Positions 11,679 through 20,355 of a DNA stretch of 64,000 nucleotides are shown one piece after another. The stretch comes from Sphingomicrobium sp. (GTDB lineage: Bacteria; Pseudomonadota; Alphaproteobacteria; Sphingomonadales; Sphingomonadaceae): the NCBI GenBank assembly GCA_036563485.1, contig DATCMI010000001.1:828938-892937 (forward strand). The letters are read 5' to 3'. A program made the position numbers and the translations under genes. Position 1 is the stretch's first letter. The number at the start of each line of letters is the position of its first letter. The notes beneath the pieces are model-generated. The model searched no databases. It was not told the origin of the DNA and saw nothing but the letters and a program-made list of their open reading frames with translations.

Positions 11679-12043
11679 TTGAGTTTGTCCATCCACATAT
11701 AAGCGAACATGCCGACACCCATGCTGAGCAGCCCGACACCGGCGAGCAGCCAGCGATCCAACGACCTCGGAAGAGGTTCGCCCTTGTAGCGAGCGATTGC
11801 GATGATGGTTGCCGTCAAGGCACCGATCGCTGCCGACGTGCCGAGCGCGACGGTAACCATGACAATGTTGCCGAGCTTCACGTCGGCCAAGTTCACGCCC
11901 TCGCTGAGCGTCAGCACACCGCCAAGCGCGAGAATGCCAAGCGTCGTCAGGAATTTCGACAGGTCGTAGAGGAGCGCTTCGCCATATTGCGCCGGCGCGG
12001 CCTGCTCCGCCGGATAGAGCGTCTCGTCGCTCTGCTCGATCAT
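11675..12043 (-). CDS. Small membrane protein of unknown function
   Basis: I do not recognise this family. The 122 residues hold three predicted membrane helices: about 30-50 ([16 protein letters not shown]), 58-83 (a glycine- and alanine-rich helix) and 98-118 ([16 protein letters not shown]), with an acidic N-terminus. It is sandwiched between methylmalonyl-CoA mutase (4-base ATGA overlap) and the secreted esterase (4-base overlap), so it is surely co-translated with them. No link to the pathway is evident from its sequence. Confidence 0.7.
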   Translation of the reverse strand: MIEQSDETLYPAEQAAPAQYGEALLYDLSKFLTTLGILALGGVLTLSEGVNLADVKLGNIVMVTVALGTSAAIGALTATIIAIARYKGEPLPRSLDRWLLAGVGLLSMGVGMFAYMWMDKLN

Positions 12044-14184
12044 TCTGCGGCCTCGTCCAGCTCCTCGCCCGGCGGCGGGCGGTTATGGCCGAGCAGGCGC
12101 AGCACTTCATCGGCGGCATCGGCCAGGTTGGTGCCGGGGCCGAAGATCGCCTGCACCCCGGCCTGGCGAAGCAGCGCATAATCCTGCGCCGGGATGACGC
12201 CGCCCGCCACCACCTTGATGTCCGCTCGGCCCATGTCGCGCAGGGCGTCGATCAGCTCAGGGATCAGCGTCCGGTGCCCTGCAGCCAGCGACGAGGCGCC
12301 GACCACGTCGACGTCATTGTCGATCGCCATCTGCGCGCTTTCACGCGGGGTCTGGAACAGCGGCCCGGCGATCACTTCGAAGCCGAGGTCGGCGAACGCC
12401 GAGGAGACTAGATTGGCGCCGCGATCATGGCCGTCCTGGCCCATCTTGGCGACCATGATGCGCGGCTTGCGTCCGAGCCTGTCGGCGACGCTGCGGGTCC
12501 CTTGCTCCGCCGCTTTCCACCGGCCGTCCCGCCGCGCCGCGCCGTAGATGCCGCGCACCGGCTCGGGCTTGGTGCCGTAACGGCCGAACGCCTTTTCGAG
12601 CGCGTCGGAAATCTCGCCCAGCGTCGCCCGCGCACGCGCCGCTTCGACGCTGAGCGCCAGCAGGTTGTCGCTGCCCCGCGCGCCTTGCTCCAGCGCGTCC
12701 AGTGCTGCGCGCAATGTGGCCTCATCGCGGCTCGCGCGGACCTGTTCGATCCGCGCAATCTGGCCCGCGCGAACCTCTGCATTGTCGACTTCGAGGATAT
12801 CGACCTCCGGCTCGTTCTCCAGCCGGTAGCGGTTGACGCCGACGATCACCGTCTCGCCCGTGTCGACCTTGGCCGCGCGCGCGGCGGCCGCTTCCTCGAT
12901 CCGGCGCTTGGGCAAGCCTTCTGCGACGGCCTTGGTCATCCCGCCATGCGCCTCGACTTCCTGAATCAGCGCCCAGGCGCGCTCCTCCAGTTCGCGGGTC
13001 AGCTTCTCGACATACCAGCTTCCGCCAAGCGGATCGGCGACGGCGGTGACGCCGCTTTCCTCCGCCAGGATCAGCTGCGTGTTTCGAGCGATGCGCGCGC
13101 TGAAATCGGTCGGCAGCGCGATTGCTTCATCGAAGCTGTTGGTGTGCAGCGACTGCGTCCCGCCGAGCACTGCGGCGAGCGCCTCGATCGTGGTGCGGAC
13201 GATGTTGTTGTACGGGTCCTGCTCGGTCAGTGACACGCCGGATGTCTGGCAGTGCGTCCGCAGCCGCTTGGACTCGTCCTTCTGCGCGCCAAGATCGGTC
13301 ATGATCCGGTGCCAGAGCGTGCGCCCGGCGCGCAGCTTCGCCACCTCCATGAACAGGTTCATGCCGATGCCCCAGAAGAAGCTGAGGCGGCCGGCGAATG
13401 CGTCGATCTCGAGCCCTTGGGCCATCGCCGCGCGAACATATTCCATGCCGTCGGCAAGCGTGTAGGCGAGCTCCTGCACCGCCGTCGCTCCGGCCTCGTG
13501 CATGTGATAGCCGCTGATCGAGATCGAATTGAACTTCGGCATTTCGCGCGACGTGTAGGCGATCACGTCGCTGACGATCCGCATGCTCGGCTCGGGCGGG
13601 TAGATGTAGGTGTTGCGAACGGCGAACTCTTTGAGGATGTCGTTCTGGATCGTGCCGGTTAGCTTCGCATGATCGACGCCCTGTTCTTCTCCAGCGACGA
13701 TAAAGAAAGCCATGACCGGCAACACCGCGCCGTTCATGGTCATGCTGACGCTCATCTGGTCGAGCGGAATGCCGTCGAACAGCAGCTTCATGTCCTCGGC
13801 CGTGTCGATCGCAACGCCCGCCATTCCGACGTCGCCCGCGACGCGCGGATTGTCGCTGTCGTACCCGCGGTGGGTCGCGAGATCGAAGGCGACGCTCAGC
13901 CCCTTCTGCCCGGCGGCGAGGTTGCGGCGGTAGAAAGCGTTGGATTCTTCGGCGGTCGAGAAGCCCGCATATTGGCGGATGGTCCACGGCCGCCCGGCGT
14001 ACATGGTCGCGTAAGGGCCGCGGGTGAACGGCGCGACGCCGGGATAGCCGCTGTCGATCCCTTCCGCGTCTTCAGGTCCATAGACGTTGGCGAGGCGAAT
14101 GCCTTCGACCGTTTCCCGGGTCAGGTCCTTGCCCCGCGATTCCTTCTCCGCGAGCTTTTTCCAGTCTGAAGGCTTGTCGGTCAC
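12040..14184 (-). CDS. scpA: Methylmalonyl-CoA mutase (single-chain)
   Basis: This adenosylcobalamin enzyme converts (R)-methylmalonyl-CoA to succinyl-CoA. The 714 residues comprise the TIM-barrel catalytic domain (about 1-540, with [10 protein letters not shown] and the PLGGSWYVE region) and the C-terminal cobalamin-binding domain with the base-off motif DGHDRG near residue 590. Its length corresponds to the homodimeric type with both domains in one chain. The start is a GTG without a strong ribosome binding site. It is the last step of the pathway begun by pccA/pccB and mce in this cluster. No MeaB-type chaperone gene is visible in the window. Confidence 0.93.
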   Translation of the reverse strand: MTDKPSDWKKLAEKESRGKDLTRETVEGIRLANVYGPEDAEGIDSGYPGVAPFTRGPYATMYAGRPWTIRQYAGFSTAEESNAFYRRNLAAGQKGLSVAFDLATHRGYDSDNPRVAGDVGMAGVAIDTAEDMKLLFDGIPLDQMSVSMTMNGAVLPVMAFFIVAGEEQGVDHAKLTGTIQNDILKEFAVRNTYIYPPEPSMRIVSDVIAYTSREMPKFNSISISGYHMHEAGATAVQELAYTLADGMEYVRAAMAQGLEIDAFAGRLSFFWGIGMNLFMEVAKLRAGRTLWHRIMTDLGAQKDESKRLRTHCQTSGVSLTEQDPYNNIVRTTIEALAAVLGGTQSLHTNSFDEAIALPTDFSARIARNTQLILAEESGVTAVADPLGGSWYVEKLTRELEERAWALIQEVEAHGGMTKAVAEGLPKRRIEEAAAARAAKVDTGETVIVGVNRYRLENEPEVDILEVDNAEVRAGQIARIEQVRASRDEATLRAALDALEQGARGSDNLLALSVEAARARATLGEISDALEKAFGRYGTKPEPVRGIYGAARRDGRWKAAEQGTRSVADRLGRKPRIMVAKMGQDGHDRGANLVSSAFADLGFEVIAGPLFQTPRESAQMAIDNDVDVVGASSLAAGHRTLIPELIDALRDMGRADIKVVAGGVIPAQDYALLRQAGVQAIFGPGTNLADAADEVLRLLGHNRPPPGEELDEAAE

Positions 14185-14223
14185 GGGCGCTGCCCTAGCG
14201 CGCGGCGGCAGGCGCTTCCAGCC

Positions 14224-14946
14224 TCACCTGAGCCCCAGCGTGAAGCGAAGCCCTTCCTGCAGGCTCGCTTCATCCACTTCATGCCCGCCTTCGAACGGCT
14301 TGAACCGCACGCGCGCGCCGCCGCCATCGAGCTTCGAAACGAGATCCCGCTCGGCGAAGGTGAAGGGAAGCACGGAGTCACGCCGGCCGTGCGCAACGAA
14401 CACGCGCTGCCCGGCATATGGACCTGCCTCGGTGACGAATCCCGGCGACATCGCGAAGACGCCGCGGAACAGTTGGGGATTGGCGAGCCCGAGCGACAGC
14501 GCATAGCTGGCTCCATCCGAAAAACCGCCAATGGCGATGCGGCTGCGATCGATCGGCGTGCTGGCGAAAAGCTGCGCGAGCGCGGCGTCGATCCGCTGCA
14601 CGTCGGGGCCGAAGTGCCTGCGCCGGGCCACGTCCCAAGTGCTTGCGGAGGATTGCGGCGCGAGGATGATAAAGCCCATCCGGTCGGCGAACGGCCGGAA
14701 CTGCTCGAGGAACCGGCGCCCGTTGCCGCCTGCCGGGTGAAGCAGGACCAGCAGCGGCATCGGCCCGCTCGCCGCGGCCGGACGATAAGCGACTGCGGTG
14801 CCGCCGATGTCGCTGACGCCCGCAGGCAAGTGCTGCGCCGCTGAGGTCGGCCGAGCGCGCAGGTAAGGCGAATCCTGGCCGGCAAGCGCCGGCGTCGCGC
14901 TGAGCAGCGCCGTGGAGGCAATAATCAAGCGGCCGACGCTGAACAT
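14224..14946 (-). CDS. Secreted alpha/beta hydrolase (phospholipase/carboxylesterase-like)
   Basis: The 240-residue protein starts with a signal peptide (MFSVGRLIIASTALLSATPALA). The fold is shown by PLLVLLHPAGGNG (oxyanion loop), the nucleophile elbow GGFSDGA, an aspartate in HGRRDSVLPF and a histidine in FEGGHEVDE, an intact Ser-Asp-His set. This pattern matches the phospholipase/carboxylesterase and PHB-depolymerase-like group. It lies between the epimerase and the mutase genes, 5 and 39 bases from them. Substrate unknown. Confidence 0.78.
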   Translation of the reverse strand: MFSVGRLIIASTALLSATPALAGQDSPYLRARPTSAAQHLPAGVSDIGGTAVAYRPAAASGPMPLLVLLHPAGGNGRRFLEQFRPFADRMGFIILAPQSSASTWDVARRRHFGPDVQRIDAALAQLFASTPIDRSRIAIGGFSDGASYALSLGLANPQLFRGVFAMSPGFVTEAGPYAGQRVFVAHGRRDSVLPFTFAERDLVSKLDGGGARVRFKPFEGGHEVDEASLQEGLRFTLGLR

Positions 14947-14951
14947 CGGGC

Positions 14952-15371
14952 TTAGTGCGCGCCTTTCGGCGTCTCCATGATCTCGGTCAGGACGCCGCCC
15001 ATGTCCTTCGGGTGGACGAAGAAGATCGGCGTTCCGTGGGCGCCGGTGCGCGTCGGTCCGAGAATGCGCGCGCCCTTGCTTTCGAACTCGCCGCGCGCGG
15101 CTTCGATGTCCTCGACCTCGAAGCAGACGTGATGCTGTCCACCCAGCGGGTTCTTCTCCAGGAACTTGGCGATCGGGCTTTCGGGTCCAAGCGGCTCGAT
15201 CAGCTCGATCTGGCTGTTCGGCGCATCGACGAAGCAGACGCGCACGCCCTGCGCCGGAAGGTCGAACGGCGCGCCATGCGGCTCGGCCCCGAACATCATC
15301 CGGTACATGTCGAGGCTCTGCTCGATCGAGGGCGTCGCAACACCGACGTGGTTCAGGCGGCCTAGCTTCAT
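14952..15371 (-). CDS. mce: Methylmalonyl-CoA epimerase
   Basis: The epimerase converts (S)- to (R)-methylmalonyl-CoA between the carboxylase and the mutase. The 139-residue VOC-fold protein shows metal ligands in LNHVGVAT, QHHVCFEVED and VLTEIMETP, and the FDLPAQGVRVCFVDAPN region typical of the family. The ATG at 15371 overlaps the LprI-like gene stop by four bases. The position between pccB and the mutase makes the functional call firm. Confidence 0.92.
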   Translation of the reverse strand: MKLGRLNHVGVATPSIEQSLDMYRMMFGAEPHGAPFDLPAQGVRVCFVDAPNSQIELIEPLGPESPIAKFLEKNPLGGQHHVCFEVEDIEAARGEFESKGARILGPTRTGAHGTPIFFVHPKDMGGVLTEIMETPKGAH

Positions 15372-15811
15372 GTTCCGTACGTCCCTTCCGCGATCCGCCG
15401 GTACAGCTGGATGCGCTCGTCCAATTCGCGCTCGTAACAATCAGTTATGCGATCGGAGACGAAGCTGTTCGAGCCGCCGCCAATGGCCCCAACCGCCCGG
15501 CAATTGCTGGCGATGAAGCGCAGCCAATCGCGATGCGCTTCGGCGAAGTGGCGCGGGTCGAGCCGGCTGTCGTGCCGTCCCCATTTTGCCATGCCCGCGC
15601 GGACCGAGGCCAGTGCTTGCAGATAGAGGTTCCGCACCAGCCGGTCCTTCGTTTCTACGCGTCTGCCGACGCAGCGGCGCTGCGCCACCGGACTGATGGT
15701 GGAGCATTCGCCGGCAGCAGGCGAGGCGCGGCTCGGCGCCTGCCCCGTCGCCGCCGCGGACAAGTCCAGCGAAGCGAGCGCAAGCGCGCTGCAAAGCAAC
15801 GGCCTCAGCAT
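15368..15811 (-). CDS. LprI-like (DUF1311-type) secreted protein
   Basis: The 147-residue protein has a signal peptide ([21 protein letters not shown]) and four cysteines in the mature part (ECSTI, RRCVG, SNCRA, TDCYER) spaced like the lysozyme-inhibitor LprI N-terminal domain. It would act in the periplasm. The C-terminal ERELDERIQLYRRI segment is the usual end of the domain. It overlaps mce by 4 bases downstream and the OsmC gene by 7 upstream. Why an LprI-like gene sits in this operon is not clear; lysozyme inhibition has not been shown for most members. Confidence 0.68.
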   Translation of the reverse strand: MLRPLLCSALALASLDLSAAATGQAPSRASPAAGECSTISPVAQRRCVGRRVETKDRLVRNLYLQALASVRAGMAKWGRHDSRLDPRHFAEAHRDWLRFIASNCRAVGAIGGGSNSFVSDRITDCYERELDERIQLYRRIAEGTYGT

Positions 15812-16266
15812 TCGATTCTAATGTCCGTGGTTACCGAATTGGCGATGAAGCAGGCTTCGTGCGCCCGGTGGTGAAGGTCGGCGATCGCGGCTTCGCCGGG
15901 CTGGTTGTCGCCGCCCCAAGTGACGCGCGGGCGGAGCGTGACTTTGGTCATCGCCATCTTGCCGTCGGCGCGCTTCTCCAGCACCCCTTCCGCTTCGTCG
16001 ACATAGGTATCGACCACCCATCCGTCCCGCCGCGCCAGGTCGACGAAGAACAACATGTGGCAGGACGACAAAGACGCGACGAACCCTTCCTCCGGGTCGA
16101 CGCCGGCTGGGTTGCCCCACGGCTCGGGCACGATGTGCGGGCTCGGCCCCGCCGGCAGCGTCACGCCGCCGTCGAACGCCCATTCGTGGGCGCGGCTATA
16201 CTGTCCCTTGGCGAAGTCGCCGTCGCTGGTGCGGGCCCAGCGGATGGTGGCGGTGTAGCTGGTCAC
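15805..16266 (-). CDS. OsmC family peroxiredoxin-like protein
   Basis: OsmC/Ohr proteins reduce organic hydroperoxides with two cysteines. The 153-residue protein has both: one in [10 protein letters not shown] and one in [10 protein letters not shown]. The GTG start overlaps the pccB stop (GTGA). Being cytoplasmic and co-translated with the carboxylase it may protect against lipid peroxides, but this is inference. The sub-family resembles OsmC more than Ohr because of the [14 protein letters not shown] arrangement. Confidence 0.85.
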   Translation of the reverse strand: MTSYTATIRWARTSDGDFAKGQYSRAHEWAFDGGVTLPAGPSPHIVPEPWGNPAGVDPEEGFVASLSSCHMLFFVDLARRDGWVVDTYVDEAEGVLEKRADGKMAMTKVTLRPRVTWGGDNQPGEAAIADLHHRAHEACFIANSVTTDIRIEC

Positions 16267-17789
16267 AGCGGGATGTTGTCGTGCTTCTTCCAGGGGTTTT
16301 CGAGCTGCTTGTTGCGCAGCTTGCGCAGCCCCATCGCTACCCGCTTGCGCGTCGAATGCGGCATGATCACCTCGTCGATGAAGCCCTTGCTCGCGGCGAC
16401 GAACGGATTGGCGAAGCGTTCTTCATATTCGCGTGTCTTTTCCGCGATTTCTTCCGGCGTCCGGCCGCGGAAGATGATCTCGACCGCGCCCTTGGCGCCC
16501 ATCACGGCGATCTCGGCGGTCGGCCAGGCATAGTTCAAGTCGCCGCGCAAATGCTTGGACGCCATCACGTCATAGGCGCCGCCATAGGCCTTGCGCGTGA
16601 TCACGGTGATCTTCGGCACAGTGGCTTCGGCATAAGCGAACAGCAGCTTGGCGCCGTTCTTGATGATACCGTTATGCTCCTGCGCGACGCCGGGCAGGAA
16701 GCCGGGAACGTCGACGAAGGTGAGGATCGGGATGTCGAACGCGTCGCAAAAACGCACGAAGCGCGCCCCCTTCTTCGACGACGCAATGTCGAGCACGCCG
16801 GCGAGCACCATCGGCTGGTTAGCGACGACACCCACGGTTCGGCCCTCGATGCGAATGAAGCCGATGATGATGTTCGCCGCATGCGCCGGCTGCAGCTCGA
16901 AAAAGTCGCCGTCGTCGGCGACTTTCCGGATCAGCTCGTGCATGTCGTAGGGCGTCGTCGCGCTCGGCGGGATCAGGGTGTCGAGGCTCTCCTCGACCCG
17001 GTCGACAGGATCGTCGCTCGGGCGCTCCGGCAGGTCGTGGCGGTTGGAAAGCGGCAGGAAGTCGAAGAATTCGCGCGTCGCGAGCAGCGCGTCGATGTCG
17101 TTCTCGAAGGCGACGTCGGCAACGCCGGACTTCGTCGTGTGGGTGACCGCGCCGCCCAGTTCCTCCTGCGTGACCACTTCGTTGGTGACCGTCTTCACGA
17201 CATCCGGGCCGGTCACGAACATGTAGGAGCTGTCTTTCACCATGAAGATGAAATCGGTCATCGCCGGTGAATAGACCGCACCGCCCGCGCACGGGCCCAT
17301 GATCAGGCTGATCTGCGGGACGACGCCGCTGGCAAGCACGTTGCGTTGGAACACTTCGGCATAGCCGCCGAGGCTGGCGACGCCCTCCTGGATGCGGGCG
17401 CCGCCTGAATCGTTGAGGCCGATCACCGGAGCACCGACCTTCAGCGCCATGTCCATGATCTTGCAGATCTTCTGCGCGTGGCGCTCCGACAGCGACCCGC
17501 CGAAGACGGTGAAATCCTGCGCGAAGACATAGGTGAGTCGGCCGTTGATCGTCCCCGATCCGGTGACCACCCCGTCACCCGGGAACTTCTGCGTCTCCAT
17601 GCCGAAGTCGGAGCAATTGTGCTCCACGAACATGTCATATTCTTCGAAGCTGCCGGGATCGAGAAGCACGCTGAGCCGCTCGCGAGCCGTCAGCCGGCCC
17701 TTCGAATGCTGCGCTGCGATGCGCTTCTCGCCGCCACCCATGCGGGCCGCTTCACGCCTCTTTTCAAGCTCTTCGATGGTCGTCGCCAA
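16263..17789 (-). CDS. pccB: Propionyl-CoA carboxylase, carboxyltransferase subunit
   Basis: The beta subunit transfers carboxyl from biotin to propionyl-CoA. The 508-residue protein carries both crotonase-type halves: the N-terminal half with [16 protein letters not shown] and [14 protein letters not shown], and the C-terminal half with [10 protein letters not shown] and [12 protein letters not shown] chose the TTG start at 17789 because AGGAG lies eight bases upstream and the product [20 protein letters not shown] matches family N-termini; an ATG at 17831 would add 14 residues. It is the first gene of the propionyl-CoA block and is divergent from the glycosyltransferase gene. Confidence 0.91.
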   Translation of the reverse strand: MATTIEELEKRREAARMGGGEKRIAAQHSKGRLTARERLSVLLDPGSFEEYDMFVEHNCSDFGMETQKFPGDGVVTGSGTINGRLTYVFAQDFTVFGGSLSERHAQKICKIMDMALKVGAPVIGLNDSGGARIQEGVASLGGYAEVFQRNVLASGVVPQISLIMGPCAGGAVYSPAMTDFIFMVKDSSYMFVTGPDVVKTVTNEVVTQEELGGAVTHTTKSGVADVAFENDIDALLATREFFDFLPLSNRHDLPERPSDDPVDRVEESLDTLIPPSATTPYDMHELIRKVADDGDFFELQPAHAANIIIGFIRIEGRTVGVVANQPMVLAGVLDIASSKKGARFVRFCDAFDIPILTFVDVPGFLPGVAQEHNGIIKNGAKLLFAYAEATVPKITVITRKAYGGAYDVMASKHLRGDLNYAWPTAEIAVMGAKGAVEIIFRGRTPEEIAEKTREYEERFANPFVAASKGFIDEVIMPHSTRKRVAMGLRKLRNKQLENPWKKHDNIPL

Positions 17790-17969
17790 GGGCCTGTCTC
17801 CTGTCGGGCCGCTCTTCCACGAGCCGTTCATCGGGTCAATCGCTCGGTTGGGCGCTGTTGCACCGCACAACGCCCGATTCCTGCCTAACCTCGATCAAGG
17901 TTACGGAACCGGAATGCCTCCGGGATTGTTCATCCGCCAGCAAGCCACAATTAGGAGGTAAGAACAAAC

Positions 17970-19184
17970 ATGCTGACTCGCGTCGGGGTGCCAGTGGAGT
18001 ACGCAGCCGAGCCCTCGGCGCCGGATCCCGAACCCACAACATTGCTGTGCTTTTCGCACTTGCGGTGGAATTTCGTGTTCCAGCGTCCGCAGCACCTGAT
18101 GAGCCGCTTTGCGCGCGAAATGAACGTCATCTTCTGGGAAGAGCCGGTCGATATCGCCCGCGGCGAAACCGCTTACCTCCAGGTCCGAGAGGCGGCGGAC
18201 GCGCAGAATGTCCGCGTCGCCGTTCCCCACCTCCCCGAAGGCATGCCGGAGGACGCCCGCGAAGCGACGCTGAAGCGCCTGCTCGACGCCCACCTGGCCT
18301 GCGTGAAGGGTTCGCTGGTCGCCTGGTACTACACGCCGATGATGCTTCCCTTCTCGAAGCACATCACGCCGGACGTCACCGTCTACGACGCGATGGACGA
18401 GCTTTCGAAGTTCAAGTTCGCGCCGGAACATCTGCTCAGCTATGAGCAAGAGCTGATCGACCGCGCCGACCTGGTCTTCACCGGCGGGTCGAGCCTCTAT
18501 GAAGCGAAGAAGGGCCGCCACCACAGCGTCCATTGCTTCCCCTCGTCGGTCGACCGCTGCCACTTCGCCAAGGCCCGCGCCAAGGCGTTCGACCCGGCGG
18601 ACCAAGAAGATCTGCCGCGTCCGCGCCTCGGCTTCTACGGAGTCATCGACGAGCGCTTCGATATCGAGCTGCTCGACAAGCTCGCCCAGATGCGGCCGAA
18701 CTGGTCCTTCGTCATGGTCGGGCCGATCGTGAAGATCAGCGACGAGGACCTGCCGAAGCGCGGCAACATCCATTATCTCGGCGGCAAGACCTACGAGCAG
18801 CTGCCTTGCTATTTGTCTGGCTGGGATGTGGCGTTGATGCCGTTCGCGATGAACGAATCGACGGAGTTCATCTCCCCGACTAAGACGCCGGAATATCTCG
18901 CCGGCGGCCGCCCGGTGGTCTCCTCGCCGATCAAGGACGTGGTCCGCCATTACGGCCATCTTGAAGGCGTGAAGATCGCCTCGACCGCAGACGAGTGGGT
19001 CCAGGCCTGTGAAGAAGCGCTCGTGCTCGCCAAGAACCCGGAAAGCGGCTGGCTCGGCGAAGCCGACCTGCTGCTCGCCTCGCAGAGCTGGGACATCACC
19101 CAGGCGCGCATGAGCGGCCTCATTGCCGACGTCCTCGGCATCCGCAGCGGGGCGAATCCCGCGCTGATGGTGGCCGCGGAATGA
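17970..19184 (+). CDS. GT-B glycosyltransferase linked to UDP-galactopyranose mutase
   Basis: The 404-residue protein looks like a cytoplasmic family 1/4-type glycosyltransferase. The N-terminal domain begins LLCFSHLRWNFVFQRPQHL, and the C-terminal nucleotide-sugar domain has ISPTKTPEYLAGGRPVVSS (about 293-312), the site of donor binding. A strong AGGAGGT precedes the ATG by about ten bases. It overlaps glf by four bases (ATGA), so the pair are co-translated; the likely donor is therefore a galactofuranose nucleotide or a sugar added next to it. No membrane helices are seen. Confidence 0.8.
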   Translation: MLTRVGVPVEYAAEPSAPDPEPTTLLCFSHLRWNFVFQRPQHLMSRFAREMNVIFWEEPVDIARGETAYLQVREAADAQNVRVAVPHLPEGMPEDAREATLKRLLDAHLACVKGSLVAWYYTPMMLPFSKHITPDVTVYDAMDELSKFKFAPEHLLSYEQELIDRADLVFTGGSSLYEAKKGRHHSVHCFPSSVDRCHFAKARAKAFDPADQEDLPRPRLGFYGVIDERFDIELLDKLAQMRPNWSFVMVGPIVKISDEDLPKRGNIHYLGGKTYEQLPCYLSGWDVALMPFAMNESTEFISPTKTPEYLAGGRPVVSSPIKDVVRHYGHLEGVKIASTADEWVQACEEALVLAKNPESGWLGEADLLLASQSWDITQARMSGLIADVLGIRSGANPALMVAAE

Positions 19185-20350
19185 GCAGCCAGGAACGCGG
19201 CACCAGCCGCTACGATTATCTGATCGTCGGAGCCGGTTACGCCGGCTCCGTTCTTGCTGAGCGCCTGGCATCGCAGCACGATGCGAAGGTCCTCATCATC
19301 GATCGCCGGCCGCACATCGGCGGCAACGCCTATGACGAGCCGGACGCGGCCGGGATCCTCTACCACAAATACGGACCGCACATCTTCCACACCAACAGCG
19401 AACAGGTGTGGGAATATCTGTCGCAGTTCACGGAGTGGCGCCCGTACGAGCACAAGGTGCGGGCGGTCGTCCGGGACAAGCTGGTGCCGATCCCGATCAA
19501 CCGGACGACGCTCAACGAACTGTTCGGCCTGAACCTGCAGTCCGACGAAGAAGCGGCGGAATATCTCGCGTCGCGCGCCGAGCCGGTCGACGACATCCAG
19601 ACGTCCGAGGATGTCGTCATCAACGCGGTCGGCCGCGAGCTCTACGAGCTGTTCTTCCAGGGCTATACGCGCAAGCAATGGGGCCTGGACCCGAGCGAGC
19701 TCGACAAGCAGGTGACCAGCCGCATCCCGACCCGGACCAACACCGACGACCGCTATTTCGGCGACAAGTTCCAGGCCATGCCGCTTGAGGGCTACACCAA
19801 GATGTTCGAGAACATGCTCGACCATCCGAACATCGAAAAGCGGCTCGGCACGGACTATCGCGAGGTCAAGGACCAGGTCGATTACGATCACCTGATCTTC
19901 ACCGGTCCGATCGACGAATATTTCGATTTCCGCTTCGGCAAGCTGCCGTACCGGAGCCTGAAGTTCGATCACCAGACGCTGGAGCAGGAGCAGTTCCAAC
20001 CGGTTGCGGTGGTCAACTATCCGTCGCCCGACGTGCCCTACACGCGCATCAGCGAGTATAAGCACCTGACGGGCCAGGAATCGTCGGTGACGACGATCAC
20101 CTACGAATATCCGTCGGCGGAAGGGGATCCCTATTATCCGATTCCGCGCCCGGAGAATCAGGAGCTGTTCAAGAAGTACGAGGCGCTCGCCGACGAAACC
20201 GAAGGCGTGACCTTCGTTGGCCGGCTGGCGACCTATCGCTACTACAATATGGACCAGATCGTCGGGCAGGCGCTCGCGACCTTCCGACGCATGGACGAAA
20301 AGAAAAACAAGAGGGAGCGGCCGCAACCGACAGCGGTCGCGGCGGAGTAA
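19181..20350 (+). CDS. glf: UDP-galactopyranose mutase
   Basis: Glf is a flavoenzyme that converts UDP-galactopyranose to UDP-galactofuranose. The 389-residue protein has the FAD fingerprint YLIVGAGYAGSVLAE near residue 13-27, the RPHIGGNAYDE motif and the GPHIFHTN segment, all characteristic. It supplies galactofuranose for lipopolysaccharide or capsule. It is between a glycosyltransferase (4-base overlap) and the GH1/RmlD fusion gene (5 bases downstream). Recognition is clear. Confidence 0.94.
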   Translation: MSSQERGTSRYDYLIVGAGYAGSVLAERLASQHDAKVLIIDRRPHIGGNAYDEPDAAGILYHKYGPHIFHTNSEQVWEYLSQFTEWRPYEHKVRAVVRDKLVPIPINRTTLNELFGLNLQSDEEAAEYLASRAEPVDDIQTSEDVVINAVGRELYELFFQGYTRKQWGLDPSELDKQVTSRIPTRTNTDDRYFGDKFQAMPLEGYTKMFENMLDHPNIEKRLGTDYREVKDQVDYDHLIFTGPIDEYFDFRFGKLPYRSLKFDHQTLEQEQFQPVAVVNYPSPDVPYTRISEYKHLTGQESSVTTITYEYPSAEGDPYYPIPRPENQELFKKYEALADETEGVTFVGRLATYRYYNMDQIVGQALATFRRMDEKKNKRERPQPTAVAAE

Positions 20351-20355
20351 AGCCG